Positions 1-8,234 of a stretch of 20,145 nt of DNA are shown one piece after another (positions within the stretch are counted from its first letter, which is position 1; each line of letters starts with the position of its first letter). The DNA is from a virus, in the IMG/VR virus record IMGVR_UViG_3300046465_000025, positions 1 through 20,145 of that record. One strand, 5' to 3'. The notes under the pieces were generated by a model that had not been told where the DNA came from, ran no database searches, and was given only the letters and a program-made list of their open reading frames with translations. The position numbers were made by a program, and so were the translations under genes.

Positions 1-1
1 G

Positions 2-1474
2 GACTTCCAAGAAGAGTTGATTAGGAAGTTTCATAAAAGCAGATTCAACATTGCAAAACTACCACGACAGACTGGTAAGTCTACTACTGTTGTGTCTTAT
101 CTTTTACACTATCTCATTTTTAACGATAGTGTTAACGTAGGTATTCTAGCAAACAAAGCATCAACAGCGCGAGATCTTTTAGCAAGATTAGCTACAGCAT
201 ATGAGAATCTACCTAAGTGGATTCAGCAGGGCGTGGTAGTATGGAACAAAGGTAACATCGAGTTAGAGAATGGCAGTAAAATATTGGCAGCTTCTACATC
301 TGCATCTGCTGTCCGAGGCATGTCGTTTAACATCATCTTTCTCGACGAGTTCGCTTTCGTCCCAAATCACATTGCTGACTCGTTCTTTGCCTCTGTTTAT
401 CCTACTATTACTTCTGGTAAATCAACGAAAGTAATTATCATTTCTACCCCACAGGGTATGAACCATTTCTATAAGATGTGGACAGATGCTGTTAATGGTA
501 GAAACGACTACACATATCATGAAGTCCACTGGTCACAGGTTCCTGGAAGGGACGCTAAGTGGAAAGAAGAAACTATTAAGAACACATCTCAGCGTCAGTT
601 CACGCAAGAATTTGAGTGTGAATTTCTGGGATCAGTTGACACGTTGATTTCTGCTGCTAAGCTTAGAGCTCTAACATTTGAAACTCCGATACATCAAAAT
701 AAAGGATTGGACATATATGAGAAACCAAAGGACAAGTCTGAATATCTTCTTACTGTTGATGTTAGCCGCGGTGTTGGGGGAGACTATTCTGCTTTTATTG
801 TATTCGACATTACAACAGTTCCCTACCGCATAGTAGCAAAATATAGAAACAACGAAATTAAAGCAATGTTGTTTCCAAATATTATTAATGATGTTGCTAG
901 ATCATATAACAATGCTTGGGCAATGATTGAAGTCAATGACATTGGAGATCAGGTAGCATCTATTTTAAACTTTGATTTAGAATATCCTAACGTTCTAATG
1001 TGTGCTATGAGAGGACGTGCTGGTCAAATTGTTGGACAGGGATTCTCAGGTAACAAGACACAGTTAGGCGTTAAGATGAGTGTCACTGTCAAGAAAATTG
1101 GTTGTGCTAACCTCAAGCAAATTGTTGAGGACGATAAACTATTATTCAATGACTACGAAATTATATCAGAACTTACTACGTTCATCCAAAAGAAACAATC
1201 TTTTGAAGCTGACGAAGGTTTCCATGATGACCTAGTAATGTGTATGGTTATCTTTGCTTGGTTAGTTCAGCAAGAATACTTTAAAGAATTAACAGACAAT
1301 GATATCCGAAAAAGAATTTATGATGATCAAAAAAATCAAATTGAACAAGACATGGCACCGTTTGGATTCATTACTACTGGACTAGAAGGTGATGAAGGAT
1401 TCGTAGAAGAAGGATCTGTTTGGGAATACGGCGACAAACAAGAAGACGTTAGTTATATGTGGGATTACAGATAA
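2..1474 (+). CDS. 17: Terminase large subunit gp17 (5'-partial)
   Basis: This is the ATPase and nuclease motor that packages DNA into the prohead through the gp20 portal and cuts the concatemer. The frame is open to the left edge (it reads DFQEEL before the first TTG at 17), so the true start lies upstream. About 490 codons are present; T4 gp17 has 610 residues, so perhaps 100 or so N-terminal residues are missing. Visible motifs: Walker A AKLPRQTGKST close to the edge, Walker B IIFLDEFAF, coupling motif ISTPQG, then the RNase H-like nuclease domain with the acidic residues of LLTVDVSRGVGGDYS, the AMIEVND segment and the HDDLVM motif near the C-terminus. All key acidic residues appear intact and there is no frameshift. 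Its TAA overlaps the next ATG by one base. The family call is secure; only the 5' end is unknown. Confidence 0.97.
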   Translation, partial: DFQEELIRKFHKSRFNIAKLPRQTGKSTTVVSYLLHYLIFNDSVNVGILANKASTARDLLARLATAYENLPKWIQQGVVVWNKGNIELENGSKILAASTSASAVRGMSFNIIFLDEFAFVPNHIADSFFASVYPTITSGKSTKVIIISTPQGMNHFYKMWTDAVNGRNDYTYHEVHWSQVPGRDAKWKEETIKNTSQRQFTQEFECEFLGSVDTLISAAKLRALTFETPIHQNKGLDIYEKPKDKSEYLLTVDVSRGVGGDYSAFIVFDITTVPYRIVAKYRNNEIKAMLFPNIINDVARSYNNAWAMIEVNDIGDQVASILNFDLEYPNVLMCAMRGRAGQIVGQGFSGNKTQLGVKMSVTVKKIGCANLKQIVEDDKLLFNDYEIISELTTFIQKKQSFEADEGFHDDLVMCMVIFAWLVQQEYFKELTDNDIRKRIYDDQKNQIEQDMAPFGFITTGLEGDEGFVEEGSVWEYGDKQEDVSYMWDYR

Positions 1475-1701
1475 TGGATTTAGATGATCAATTTAAACTT
1501 GAACATCTACTCCTGAAAGAAAGGAAATGTAGGACATGCCATAAAACTAAAAGTTTGTTGGATGATTATTATTTGATAAGAAGGATACGTGGAGATCTAC
1601 CGTCTTCATACTCATATGAATGCAAAGATTGCACAATAGAACGAGTGCTTAAATCTAGGCAAAAAGGTAGACCTATAAAAAATGACTATCCAGACTGGTA
1701 G
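1474..1701 (+). CDS. Small zinc-finger protein, function unknown
   Basis: A 75-aa basic protein. I chose the ATG at 1474, which overlaps the gp17 stop (TAATG), over an in-frame GTG at 1459. Four cysteines form two knuckles, C19-x2-C22 (CRTC) and C50-x2-C53 (CKDC), 27 residues apart. A positively charged tail follows (VLKSRQKGRPIKN). This spacing resembles the zinc-binding half of phage HNH and endonuclease VII-type proteins, but no H-N-H catalytic residues are visible. It may be only a zinc ribbon that binds nucleic acid, or a remnant. Its place between gp17 and gp18 suggests late expression by read-through from upstream. No function is assigned. Confidence 0.75.
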   Translation: MDLDDQFKLEHLLLKERKCRTCHKTKSLLDDYYLIRRIRGDLPSSYSYECKDCTIERVLKSRQKGRPIKNDYPDW

Positions 1702-1741
1702 TATGTTCATGCAGTGTTTCCCCACTTAAGAAGTTCAAAAA

Positions 1742-1749
1742 TCTAAATA
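1742..1749 (+). promoter_or_regulatory. T4-type late promoter for gp18, inside a palindrome
   Basis: TCTAAATA matches the T4 late -10 element (TATAAATA) in its TAAATA core and lies 37 bases before the gp18 ATG. It is embedded in a perfect 8-bp inverted repeat (AATCTAAA at 1740-1747, TTTAGATT at 1752-1759) around a TAGT centre. The rest of the 85-base gap carries only the gp18 ribosome binding site, AAGGAG at 1775-1780. Confidence 0.6.
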
Positions 1750-1786
1750 GTTTTAGATTAAATTTGGACATACCAAGGAGAAAAAC

Positions 1787-3721
1787 ATGGCAAGTCAAGT
1801 CTCGCCTGGAATTATCATTAGAGAGCGTGACCTTACCAATGCTGTCGTGACTGGTGTTCAGCAAATTCGTGCTGCTCACGTATCAACCTTCGCTAAAGGA
1901 CCCGTTGGTGAAATTGTTAATATCAATTCACAAAAGGAACTAGTATCTGTTTTCGGTGAACCATCAGACGCTAACGCTGAAGACTGGATGGTTTCTAACG
2001 AATTCCTCAATTACGGTGGTCGCCTAGCGGTCGTCCGTGCTGACACAGGAGTTCTTAATGCAACCACTGGAGTCGCAGGAATCAAAATCAAAACAATTGC
2101 TGATTGGGACGCAGGCGCAGGCACAGGTGAAACCTTTGCTGCACGATCTGCAGGTTCTTTCGGCAACGGTCTCATGGGCGTTTTGGTTGATAGTGGTGCT
2201 GACTATATCGTCACCCTAGCATCTAACCCCGCAAACGTAACAGTCGCTGTTGGCGATGCTGTAGCATTTAGCGGTGGAATTACTGGTGTAGTTGTTAGTG
2301 GCACATGGGAAGCACTGGTAATCACTACATCAGGCACCATTACAACCTCAAGCACATTCACAGATGGTGGCAACACCATTGCACTATCTGCAGTTAAAGA
2401 CTGGTATCTTAATACAGAAATCGGTTCCACTGGAATCAGACTTTCTGCAATTGGTCCTCGTCCTGGAACTTCTGAGTTCGCAGCTGCTAATGGAGTTACT
2501 GGTGATGAAATTCACTTTGCTGTAATCGATACTAGCGGAGCACTTACAGGAACTGCTAACACTATTGTTGAGAGACTTACATATCTTTCAAAACTAAGTG
2601 ATGGCAAAAGTTCTGAACTTGCTAACATCTACTACAAGACCATTATCAACGAACAGTCTTCTTATCTGTTCCATGGTACTGATATTAGTACCGATGCAAA
2701 CATGACTGGTAATGCATGGGGATCTGCTTCCTCGGCAACTACTGGTGCCTTTGCAAGATCTGGTGCATTCAGCGATCAGTTGGAGCATGGTGCTGATGAT
2801 TATGCATACGATTCTGGTGAGTTTGGCGCAGGCATGGATCTGTTCCTAGACACAGAAGAAACTGAAATTGATTTCGTTCTCATGGGTGGTTCGCTTTCAA
2901 CTGAAACCGAAACTAAAGCAAAAGCAACTAAAGTAGTTGCAATTGCTGCTAGCAGAAAAGATGCAATCGCATTTGTTTCTCCACACAAAGGCAATCAGGT
3001 TGTTGCTACTGGTAATGCTGCACTTACTTCTAGTCAGCAGAAAGAAAATACTCTGGCATTCTTCAGTGGAATGACATCTACTTCATACGCTGTTCTCGAC
3101 AGTGGTTACAAGTACATGTATGACCGTTGGAATGACAAGTACCGTTACATTCCTTGCAATGGCGACGTTGCTGGTTTGTGTGTTTCTACATCTGCTTCTT
3201 TGGATGATTGGTATTCCCCCGCTGGTCTTAACCGTGGTGGTATTCTCAACGCTGTTAAACTTGCTTACAATCCTAACAAGGCAGACCGCGATGAGTTGTA
3301 TCAAGCACGTATCAACCCAATCACATCCCTAAGAGGACAAGGCATCACCTTGTTTGGTGATAAGACTGCACTTTCATCTCCTTCCGCATTCGATCGTATC
3401 AATGTACGTCGTCTGTTTATCAACCTTGAGAAGAGAGCTCGCAGACTTGCTGAAGGCGTTCTGTTTGAACAGAATGATGCTACTACAAGAGCTGGTTTCA
3501 GCAGCGCACTTAATGCTTACCTTTCTGAGGTTCAGGCACGTAGAGGCGTTACTGACTACCTAGTTGTTTGTGACGAGTCAAACAACACTGCGGACGTTGT
3601 GGATCGCAACGAATTTGTTGCTGAAGTTTATGTAAAACCAACACGTTCTATTAACTACATCACAGTTACATTCACTGCTACGAAGACTGGAGTTAACTTC
3701 TCCGAAGTCGTAGGTCGCTGA
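1787..3721 (+). CDS. 18: Contractile tail sheath protein gp18
   Basis: This 644-aa protein is the tail sheath subunit that polymerises around the gp19 tube and contracts during infection; T4 gp18 has 659 residues. The N-terminus MASQVSPGIIIRERDLTN is the usual sheath opening. The segment that follows (STFAKGPVGEIVNINSQKEL, then NYGGRLAVVRAD) is the conserved first domain of myovirus sheaths. The middle (roughly residues 100-330) is rich in G, T, A and S, as expected for the variable surface domains. The C-terminal domain is conserved (NPITSLRGQGITLFGDKT, then RINVRRLFINLEKR). A strong AAGGAG sits 7 bases before the ATG. Gp19 follows after 42 bases. It has its own late promoter, which fits very high late expression. 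Confidence 0.97.
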   Translation: MASQVSPGIIIRERDLTNAVVTGVQQIRAAHVSTFAKGPVGEIVNINSQKELVSVFGEPSDANAEDWMVSNEFLNYGGRLAVVRADTGVLNATTGVAGIKIKTIADWDAGAGTGETFAARSAGSFGNGLMGVLVDSGADYIVTLASNPANVTVAVGDAVAFSGGITGVVVSGTWEALVITTSGTITTSSTFTDGGNTIALSAVKDWYLNTEIGSTGIRLSAIGPRPGTSEFAAANGVTGDEIHFAVIDTSGALTGTANTIVERLTYLSKLSDGKSSELANIYYKTIINEQSSYLFHGTDISTDANMTGNAWGSASSATTGAFARSGAFSDQLEHGADDYAYDSGEFGAGMDLFLDTEETEIDFVLMGGSLSTETETKAKATKVVAIAASRKDAIAFVSPHKGNQVVATGNAALTSSQQKENTLAFFSGMTSTSYAVLDSGYKYMYDRWNDKYRYIPCNGDVAGLCVSTSASLDDWYSPAGLNRGGILNAVKLAYNPNKADRDELYQARINPITSLRGQGITLFGDKTALSSPSAFDRINVRRLFINLEKRARRLAEGVLFEQNDATTRAGFSSALNAYLSEVQARRGVTDYLVVCDESNNTADVVDRNEFVAEVYVKPTRSINYITVTFTATKTGVNFSEVVGR

Positions 3722-3733
3722 TTTCGATTCTTT

Positions 3734-3741
3734 CATAAACA
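3734..3741 (+). promoter_or_regulatory. Weak late-promoter-like element before gp19
   Basis: CATAAACA lies 22 bases before the gp19 ATG, where the other structural genes carry NNTAAATA. It departs from the core at the seventh base, so it is either a weak late promoter or chance. Gp19 could also be read through from the gp18 promoter, since no terminator separates them. Confidence 0.25.
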
Positions 3742-3763
3742 TCCAAGAGGTTAAAAGAAAACA

Positions 3764-4378
3764 ATGGCAACTAAACTTAGTACATTTATTGAGGATATTG
3801 GGCAAGGCGTAAAGCCCAATATGTTTATCGTTGATATCGTATTCCCCACCGAAGTTTCTGGTGCGGATGGCGATGCTGATATGATCAACTTGCTCTGCAA
3901 ATCTGCTGCTCTTCCTGCATCCAATCTGGGTGTAATCGAAGTTCCTTTCCGTGGAAGAACAGTCAAGATTGCTGGTGATCGCACGTTCGATACATGGACC
4001 GCAACCTTTGTCAACGACAAAGAAATGAAGATCCGTGGTTACTTCGAGCAGTGGTTGGAGCAAATCAACACCCACGAAACTAACAGCGCACCGCTGTTTA
4101 CACCTAAGCTTTCTGATGGTTATGCACGTAACCTGAAGGTTAAGCAACTTGAGAAGAATGCTTCCGAGTCTGGTAGTGTTCTTAGAGAGTACGAACTGTT
4201 CTACGGTTTCCCAACTAACGTTTCTCAAATTGATCTTGCTTATGACAGCAATGATCAGATCGAAGAATTCACAGTTGAGTTCCAGTATTCTTACTGGAAA
4301 GTTAACAGTGGTACTACACAGAACGGTGTAAGTGGCATCAAGCAAGGTGTTGGCGATTCACGCCTGATTCAGAACTGA
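3764..4378 (+). CDS. 19: Tail tube protein gp19
   Basis: This is the subunit of the inner tail tube through which DNA passes; the protein has 204 residues against 163 in T4. The tube-family pattern is clear: an N-terminal strand (PNMFIVDIVFP), then LCKSAALPASNLGVIEVPFRGRTVKIAGDRTFDT, read here as two adjacent blocks, the second ending in the strand WTATFVNDKEMKIR, then the helix GYFEQWLEQIN. The C-terminal half supplies the last strands (YELFYGFPTNVSQIDL, FTVEFQYSYW). A further protein of the same apparent fold is encoded at 10175. The position directly after the sheath gene is the standard T4-like arrangement. The start is preceded by AAGAGG at about 3745-3750. Confidence 0.95.
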   Translation: MATKLSTFIEDIGQGVKPNMFIVDIVFPTEVSGADGDADMINLLCKSAALPASNLGVIEVPFRGRTVKIAGDRTFDTWTATFVNDKEMKIRGYFEQWLEQINTHETNSAPLFTPKLSDGYARNLKVKQLEKNASESGSVLREYELFYGFPTNVSQIDLAYDSNDQIEEFTVEFQYSYWKVNSGTTQNGVSGIKQGVGDSRLIQN

Positions 4379-4384
4379 TAAATA
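4377..4384 (+). promoter_or_regulatory. T4-type late promoter for gp20
   Basis: GATAAATA overlaps the gp19 TGA stop and lies 27 bases before the gp20 ATG. It differs from the T4 late consensus only at the first base. Confidence 0.65.
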
Positions 4385-4411
4385 GATCTAGGAATAGGTT
4401 TATTTTAACTG

Positions 4412-6094
4412 ATGAGTCAACTATTTGGTTTTATTATTAATCAGAAGGAGGAGCAGAAAGGTCAGTCCCCTGTTCCTCCTAATAATGATGCTTCTGTATC
4501 CACTGTAGCAGGTGGATATTTTGGTACGTATGTTGATCAATCAGGTGGGCAGAATTCAAGAAACGAATACGAACTCATTCGCAGATATCGTGACATGTCA
4601 CTCCACCCAGAAGTGGATTCGGCAATCGATGAAATTGTGAATGAGTTTGTTGTTAATGATGGAGATGACAAACCAATTGAAATTAACTTAGCAAATCTTG
4701 AAGTTGGTGCAGGTGTAAAGACAAAGATCCGCAAAGAATTTGAACAGATTCTTCGCATGATGGATTTCAATACTAATGGTCATGAGATCATTCGTAATTG
4801 GTATGTGGATGGTAGAGCACACTATCACAAAGTAATTGATCTTGAGAATCCTAGAAAAGGTATTCTAGAATTGAGATATATTGATTCACTCAAGATTAGA
4901 AAAGTTAGACACAAATTAAAAGATACTAATCCCGACAAAAAAGAAGCAGAAAAAGGTTCTGCTTTGCAGTATGACTACGGCGATTATATCGAATTTTATA
5001 TTTACAATCCCAAAGGATTTGCTGGCAACCTTCCTGCAGTTACTGGTTCGATGGACTGGACTAACCAAGAAGGTATCAAGATTGCGTCGGATGCTATTTC
5101 GCAATCTACATCAGGTCTTATGGATCTGAATAAAAAGATGAACTTGAGTTTCCTACACAAGGCAATCAAGTCACTTAATCAATTAAGAATGATTGAAGAT
5201 AGTCTAGTTATCTACAGACTATCACGCGCACCAGAACGTAGAATCTTTTACATTGACGTTGGTAATCTTCCCAAGGTAAAAGCAGAGCAGTATCTACGTG
5301 ATGTCATGGCACGTTATCGTAACAAACTTGTATACGATGGTCAGACTGGCGAGATCCGTGATGACAAAAAGCATATGAGTATGCTCGAAGATTTCTGGTT
5401 GCCTCGCCGTGAAGGTGGTCGTGGTACAGAAATCACAACTCTACCTGGTGGTCAGAATCTAGGTGAACTCAAGGACGTTGAGTATTTTAAAAAGAAACTA
5501 TACAATTCTCTAAACCTACCACCTTCACGTCTTACAGATGATAACAAGGCATTCAACCTTGGTAAGTCTACAGAAATTCTACGCGATGAACTTAAGTTCA
5601 CCAAATTTATTGGTCGTCTGCGTAAGCGTTTTTCTCAGTTGTTCCATGATATTATTAAGACTCAATTGATTCTTAAAGGTATCATCACTCCTGAAGATTG
5701 GGATGATATGGAGGAGCATATTCAATATGACTTCTTGTTTGACAATCATTTCCAGGAACTAAAAGAACAAGAAATGCAGATGCAACGCATTGCTCTTGCT
5801 ACTCAGATGGATCCTTTCGTTGGTAAATATTTCTCTACAGAATATATCAGAAAGAAAGTTCTCATGCAAACCGAGAACGAATTCAAAGAAATTGGTAAGC
5901 AAATTCAATCTGATATTGATGCTGGTCTTGCTATTGATCCAGTACAAGTCAACATGCTTACAGACCTAGAGCAACAGAACCAAGCGTTTGCTCCTGAGTT
6001 GCAATCTGCGGAAGCTGATGCTGCTGCAGAAAGAGAAATGAAGAAACTATCTGCGGCACCTAAACCGCAACCAAATTCTTCTTCGTCTAAATAA
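4412..6094 (+). CDS. 20: Portal vertex protein gp20
   Basis: This 560-aa protein forms the dodecameric portal at one capsid vertex. It starts head assembly, is the channel for gp17-driven packaging, and later joins the tail; T4 gp20 has 524 residues. Recognisable T4-family segments are NEYELIRRYRDMSLHPEVDS (residues about 50-70), followed by AIDEIVNEFVVND, then the NWYVDGRAHYHKVID block, SFLHKAIKSLNQLRMIEDSL, then YRLSRAPERRIFYIDVGNLP, and the tunnel region near NLPPSRLTDDNKAFNLGKST. The last ~40 residues are Q-, A- and E-rich with a KPQPNSSSSK tail, probably disordered. Gp20 is the classic diversity marker of cyanomyoviruses. It begins 33 bases after gp19. Confidence 0.97.
   Translation: MSQLFGFIINQKEEQKGQSPVPPNNDASVSTVAGGYFGTYVDQSGGQNSRNEYELIRRYRDMSLHPEVDSAIDEIVNEFVVNDGDDKPIEINLANLEVGAGVKTKIRKEFEQILRMMDFNTNGHEIIRNWYVDGRAHYHKVIDLENPRKGILELRYIDSLKIRKVRHKLKDTNPDKKEAEKGSALQYDYGDYIEFYIYNPKGFAGNLPAVTGSMDWTNQEGIKIASDAISQSTSGLMDLNKKMNLSFLHKAIKSLNQLRMIEDSLVIYRLSRAPERRIFYIDVGNLPKVKAEQYLRDVMARYRNKLVYDGQTGEIRDDKKHMSMLEDFWLPRREGGRGTEITTLPGGQNLGELKDVEYFKKKLYNSLNLPPSRLTDDNKAFNLGKSTEILRDELKFTKFIGRLRKRFSQLFHDIIKTQLILKGIITPEDWDDMEEHIQYDFLFDNHFQELKEQEMQMQRIALATQMDPFVGKYFSTEYIRKKVLMQTENEFKEIGKQIQSDIDAGLAIDPVQVNMLTDLEQQNQAFAPELQSAEADAAAEREMKKLSAAPKPQPNSSSSK
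6086..6093 (+). promoter_or_regulatory. Probable late promoter before the gp67-like gene and gp21
   Basis: TCTAAATA, the same octamer as before gp18, overlaps the gp20 stop codon and lies 25 bases before the ATG at 6119. Its first bases are Ser and Lys codons of gp20, so coincidence is possible. GTTAAATA at 6103-6110 is a second, closer candidate. Confidence 0.4.
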
Positions 6095-6118
6095 TCATAT
6101 AAGTTAAATATATATCAT

Positions 6119-6301
6119 ATGGATTCTGAAGTATTGAACATCATTAATATGATTTCGGATAAGAAACGTGCGGATGCATTAGAAAAAATTGATGACATCC
6201 TATACGCTAAAGCATCCCAATCACTTGGCGACTATAAAAAAACAGTTGCAAATACTTTTTTTGATGAACCTACCGAAGTCGAAACACCCACAGAAGAATG
6301 A
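6119..6301 (+). CDS. Small prohead core protein, gp67-like (tentative)
   Basis: A 60-aa acidic protein: helical N-terminus (VLNIINMISDKKRADALEKI), a central block DDILYAKASQSLGDYKKTVA, and an acidic tail (DEPTEVETPTEE). Its position between portal and protease, its size, and the pattern of a charged helix then an acidic tail match T4 gp67 (about 80 aa), an internal core protein needed for prohead shape and cut up by gp21. The tail overlaps gp21 by an ATGA stop/start junction, suggesting coupled translation. Sequence similarity to T4 gp67 itself is weak by eye, so the name rests mostly on synteny. T4 also has gp68 here; no second small gene is present. Confidence 0.6.
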   Translation: MDSEVLNIINMISDKKRADALEKIDDILYAKASQSLGDYKKTVANTFFDEPTEVETPTEE

Positions 6302-6945
6302 AACTAATTACAGAAAACATCGAAGAAGTTCAAGTTCTTGCGGAAGAAAAAGATGGTAAGAAGCACCTTTACATCGAAGGTGTCTTTTTACAATCCGAAA
6401 TAAAAAACCGCAATGGTAGGATCTACCCTTTCTCTGTATTGGAGAAGGAAGTAGGTCGTTACAATGAGGAGTACGTCCAACCAGGTCGTGCTCTGGGTGA
6501 ACTTGGTCATCCTGATGGTCCCACTGTCAATCTTGATAGGGTGTCTCATCGTATTATGTCTCTCAAAGCAGAAGGCACTAATTTCATTGGTAAAGCAAGA
6601 ATCCTAGATACACCAATGGGTGCTATCGCAAAAAACCTTCTTGAGGAAGGCGTCAAACTTGGCGTTTCTTCTAGAGGCATGGGAAGTATCGACCGACAGG
6701 AAGGTGCTTCTTATGTTATGGATGATTTTATGTTGGCAACTGCTGCCGACATTGTAGCAGATCCTTCTGCACCTGATGCATTCGTTAATGGAATCATGGA
6801 AGGAAAGGAGTGGGTCTGGGACAACGGTATCCTCAAAGAGAAAGCAATCGCTGAGATGAAGCATTCGATTGATACCGCATCATCCAAAATCGAACTAGAA
6901 GAAAAGACTCTCAAAGCATTTGAGCGTTTACTCTCTGGTCTCTAA
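6298..6945 (+). CDS. 21: Prohead core scaffold and protease gp21
   Basis: This 215-aa serine protease is carried inside the prohead. It cleaves scaffold, core and capsid proteins after L/I-x-E sites, then itself; T4 gp21 has 212 residues. Motifs fit the herpesvirus-like prohead protease fold: GELGHPDGP with candidate catalytic His71, and the block KLGVSSRGMGS with candidate nucleophile Ser124 or Ser125. MDDFMLATAADIVADPSAPD (residues 141-160) is the conserved region after the nucleophile. The N-terminus NIEEVQVLAEEKDGKKHLYI, followed by EGVFLQSEIKNRNGRIYP, is also family-like. The start ATG overlaps the preceding stop (ATGA). The C-terminal helix (about 183-213) is highly charged. Confidence 0.95.
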   Translation: MKLITENIEEVQVLAEEKDGKKHLYIEGVFLQSEIKNRNGRIYPFSVLEKEVGRYNEEYVQPGRALGELGHPDGPTVNLDRVSHRIMSLKAEGTNFIGKARILDTPMGAIAKNLLEEGVKLGVSSRGMGSIDRQEGASYVMDDFMLATAADIVADPSAPDAFVNGIMEGKEWVWDNGILKEKAIAEMKHSIDTASSKIELEEKTLKAFERLLSGL

Positions 6946-6956
6946 TTTACTAAATT

Positions 6957-6964
6957 AATAAATA
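6957..6964 (+). promoter_or_regulatory. T4-type late promoter for gp22
   Basis: AATAAATA lies in an AT-rich 55-base gap, 36 bases before the gp22 ATG. It carries the TAAATA core at the spacing seen for gp18 and gp23. A GAGG ribosome binding site follows at about 6989. Confidence 0.6.
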
Positions 6965-7000
6965 AACATAGAATAATTAACGAACATCGAGGAAACTCTA

Positions 7001-8185
7001 ATGTCAGATATGCTTAACGAAAAGTTTGAGGAGTTTGCTAGTGAGCACGCTGCGGTTCTCTCCGAGGCAGGACAAGATCCTATGCCTACTGTGACCGCGG
7101 CTGTGCTTCCTGGTGACGCTGCTGCTTCAGGTCAATCACAAACAGCAGTAAATGCTAACGCTGCTGCTGGTGAAGGTGCTTCAGGTCATGCAGCGCCGCT
7201 GCAACCTAGCATTGCTATTGGTCAAACTGCACCTACAGAAATCAATGGTGTAACCACCACACCTCATGAACATGATGAGGATGGCGAGGAGAATCCTGGT
7301 GCTAAGGCAGCAGCTCCTATCGGCAGTGGTGTCAGTGGCGAACCTAATCGTGGCGCTAGCAACACCGATCTTCCTAATGGAACCGCACCTAAGTTTGGCG
7401 CGGAAATTGCTTATGGCACCAAGGAAGGTGGTAACGTAACGTACCCAATCGCTCCCAAATTTGAGGAAGTCGATATGAGTGCCGACGTTGCTGCACTGAC
7501 AGAAGGTAGTGACCTATCCGAAGATTTTGCTGCTAAAGCAAAAACAATTTTTGAAGCTGCTGTACGTTCCAAACTCACCGAAGAGTGGGCAAAACTGGAA
7601 GAGCAGTATGCTGCACAACTAGCAGAGCAAGTCGAAGCTTCTAAAGCAGAACTTGCCGAAGAAGTTAATGGCACCATTAACTACGCTGTCACCAAGTGGC
7701 TTGAGGAAAATCAAGTTGCTGTTGATCGCGGTATCAAAAATGAGATCACCGAAGACTTCATCGTTGGTCTTAAGAACCTCTTTGAGGAGCACTATATTAA
7801 TATCCCTGATGAGAAAGTTGACGTTCTCGAAGGTGTAACTGAAGATCTTTGTAAGATGGAAGCGCGTCTTGACGAACAGGTTAAGCGCAATATTGAACTT
7901 CAAAATCGTCTTAATGAGTCTGCAAGAAAAATCATCGTGAAAGAAATTTCCGAAGGTCTTGCTGACACTCAGAAAGAAAAGTTGGCATCTCTTGCCGAAG
8001 GTGTAGACTTCACCACTGATGAAGAATTCTCTAAGAAAGTAAGAACTATTAAGGAATCTTACTTTACTAAGGAGTCTGTAATCAAGGCAGAAGTTGCTGA
8101 TGAAACCCCAGTAGAAGGTAGCGCAGATGATGTTTCGCCTGCAATGGCGCAATACATTAACGCTATGAACCGCTGGAATCAGTGA
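7001..8185 (+). CDS. 22: Major prohead scaffold (core) protein gp22
   Basis: This 394-aa protein forms the assembly core on which gp23 polymerises, and is destroyed by gp21 during maturation. T4 gp22 is much shorter (269 aa). Layout: residues 1-22 hold two possible gp21 sites (LNE at 5-7, LSE at 20-22). About 23-150 are a low-complexity A/G/P/T stretch with an unusual TPHEHDEDGEE patch. About 155-365 are strongly helical and charged (AAKAKTIFEAAVRSKLTEEW, later EDLCKMEARLDEQVKRNIEL, read as parts of longer helices), the part that resembles T4 gp22. The tail AMAQYINAMNRWNQ is typical of cyanophage gp22. Position between gp21 and gp23 is canonical. The long N-terminal insert could be a scaffold extension or a dispensable linker. 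Confidence 0.93.
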   Translation: MSDMLNEKFEEFASEHAAVLSEAGQDPMPTVTAAVLPGDAAASGQSQTAVNANAAAGEGASGHAAPLQPSIAIGQTAPTEINGVTTTPHEHDEDGEENPGAKAAAPIGSGVSGEPNRGASNTDLPNGTAPKFGAEIAYGTKEGGNVTYPIAPKFEEVDMSADVAALTEGSDLSEDFAAKAKTIFEAAVRSKLTEEWAKLEEQYAAQLAEQVEASKAELAEEVNGTINYAVTKWLEENQVAVDRGIKNEITEDFIVGLKNLFEEHYINIPDEKVDVLEGVTEDLCKMEARLDEQVKRNIELQNRLNESARKIIVKEISEGLADTQKEKLASLAEGVDFTTDEEFSKKVRTIKESYFTKESVIKAEVADETPVEGSADDVSPAMAQYINAMNRWNQ

Positions 8186-8188
8186 TTC

Positions 8189-8196
8189 ACTAAATA
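8189..8196 (+). promoter_or_regulatory. T4-type late promoter for gp23
   Basis: ACTAAATA lies 38 bases before the gp23 ATG in a 49-base gap. The TAAATA core and spacing match the gp18 and gp22 elements. A CGGAGA ribosome binding site precedes the ATG. Confidence 0.6.
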
Positions 8197-8234
8197 ATTT
8201 TATCCACAATTCCTAACATTTAATCGGAGACCCA

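Noticed and set aside
17-1474. TTG at 17 as the start of gp17
   Set aside because: The frame is open to the window edge and the Walker A motif would lie too near the N-terminus for a terminase, so the gene is simply cut by the window.
3578-4345. A 255-codon open frame on the minus strand over the end of gp18 and all of gp19
   Set aside because: It lies antisense to two clearly recognised structural genes, has no family-like motif and no ribosome binding site, and is explained by codon bias of the + strand genes.
7619-8209. A 196-codon open frame on the minus strand inside gp22
   Set aside because: It is a shadow of the charged helical part of gp22; the sequence is F-, L- and S-rich in the way typical of complements of K/E-rich coding regions.
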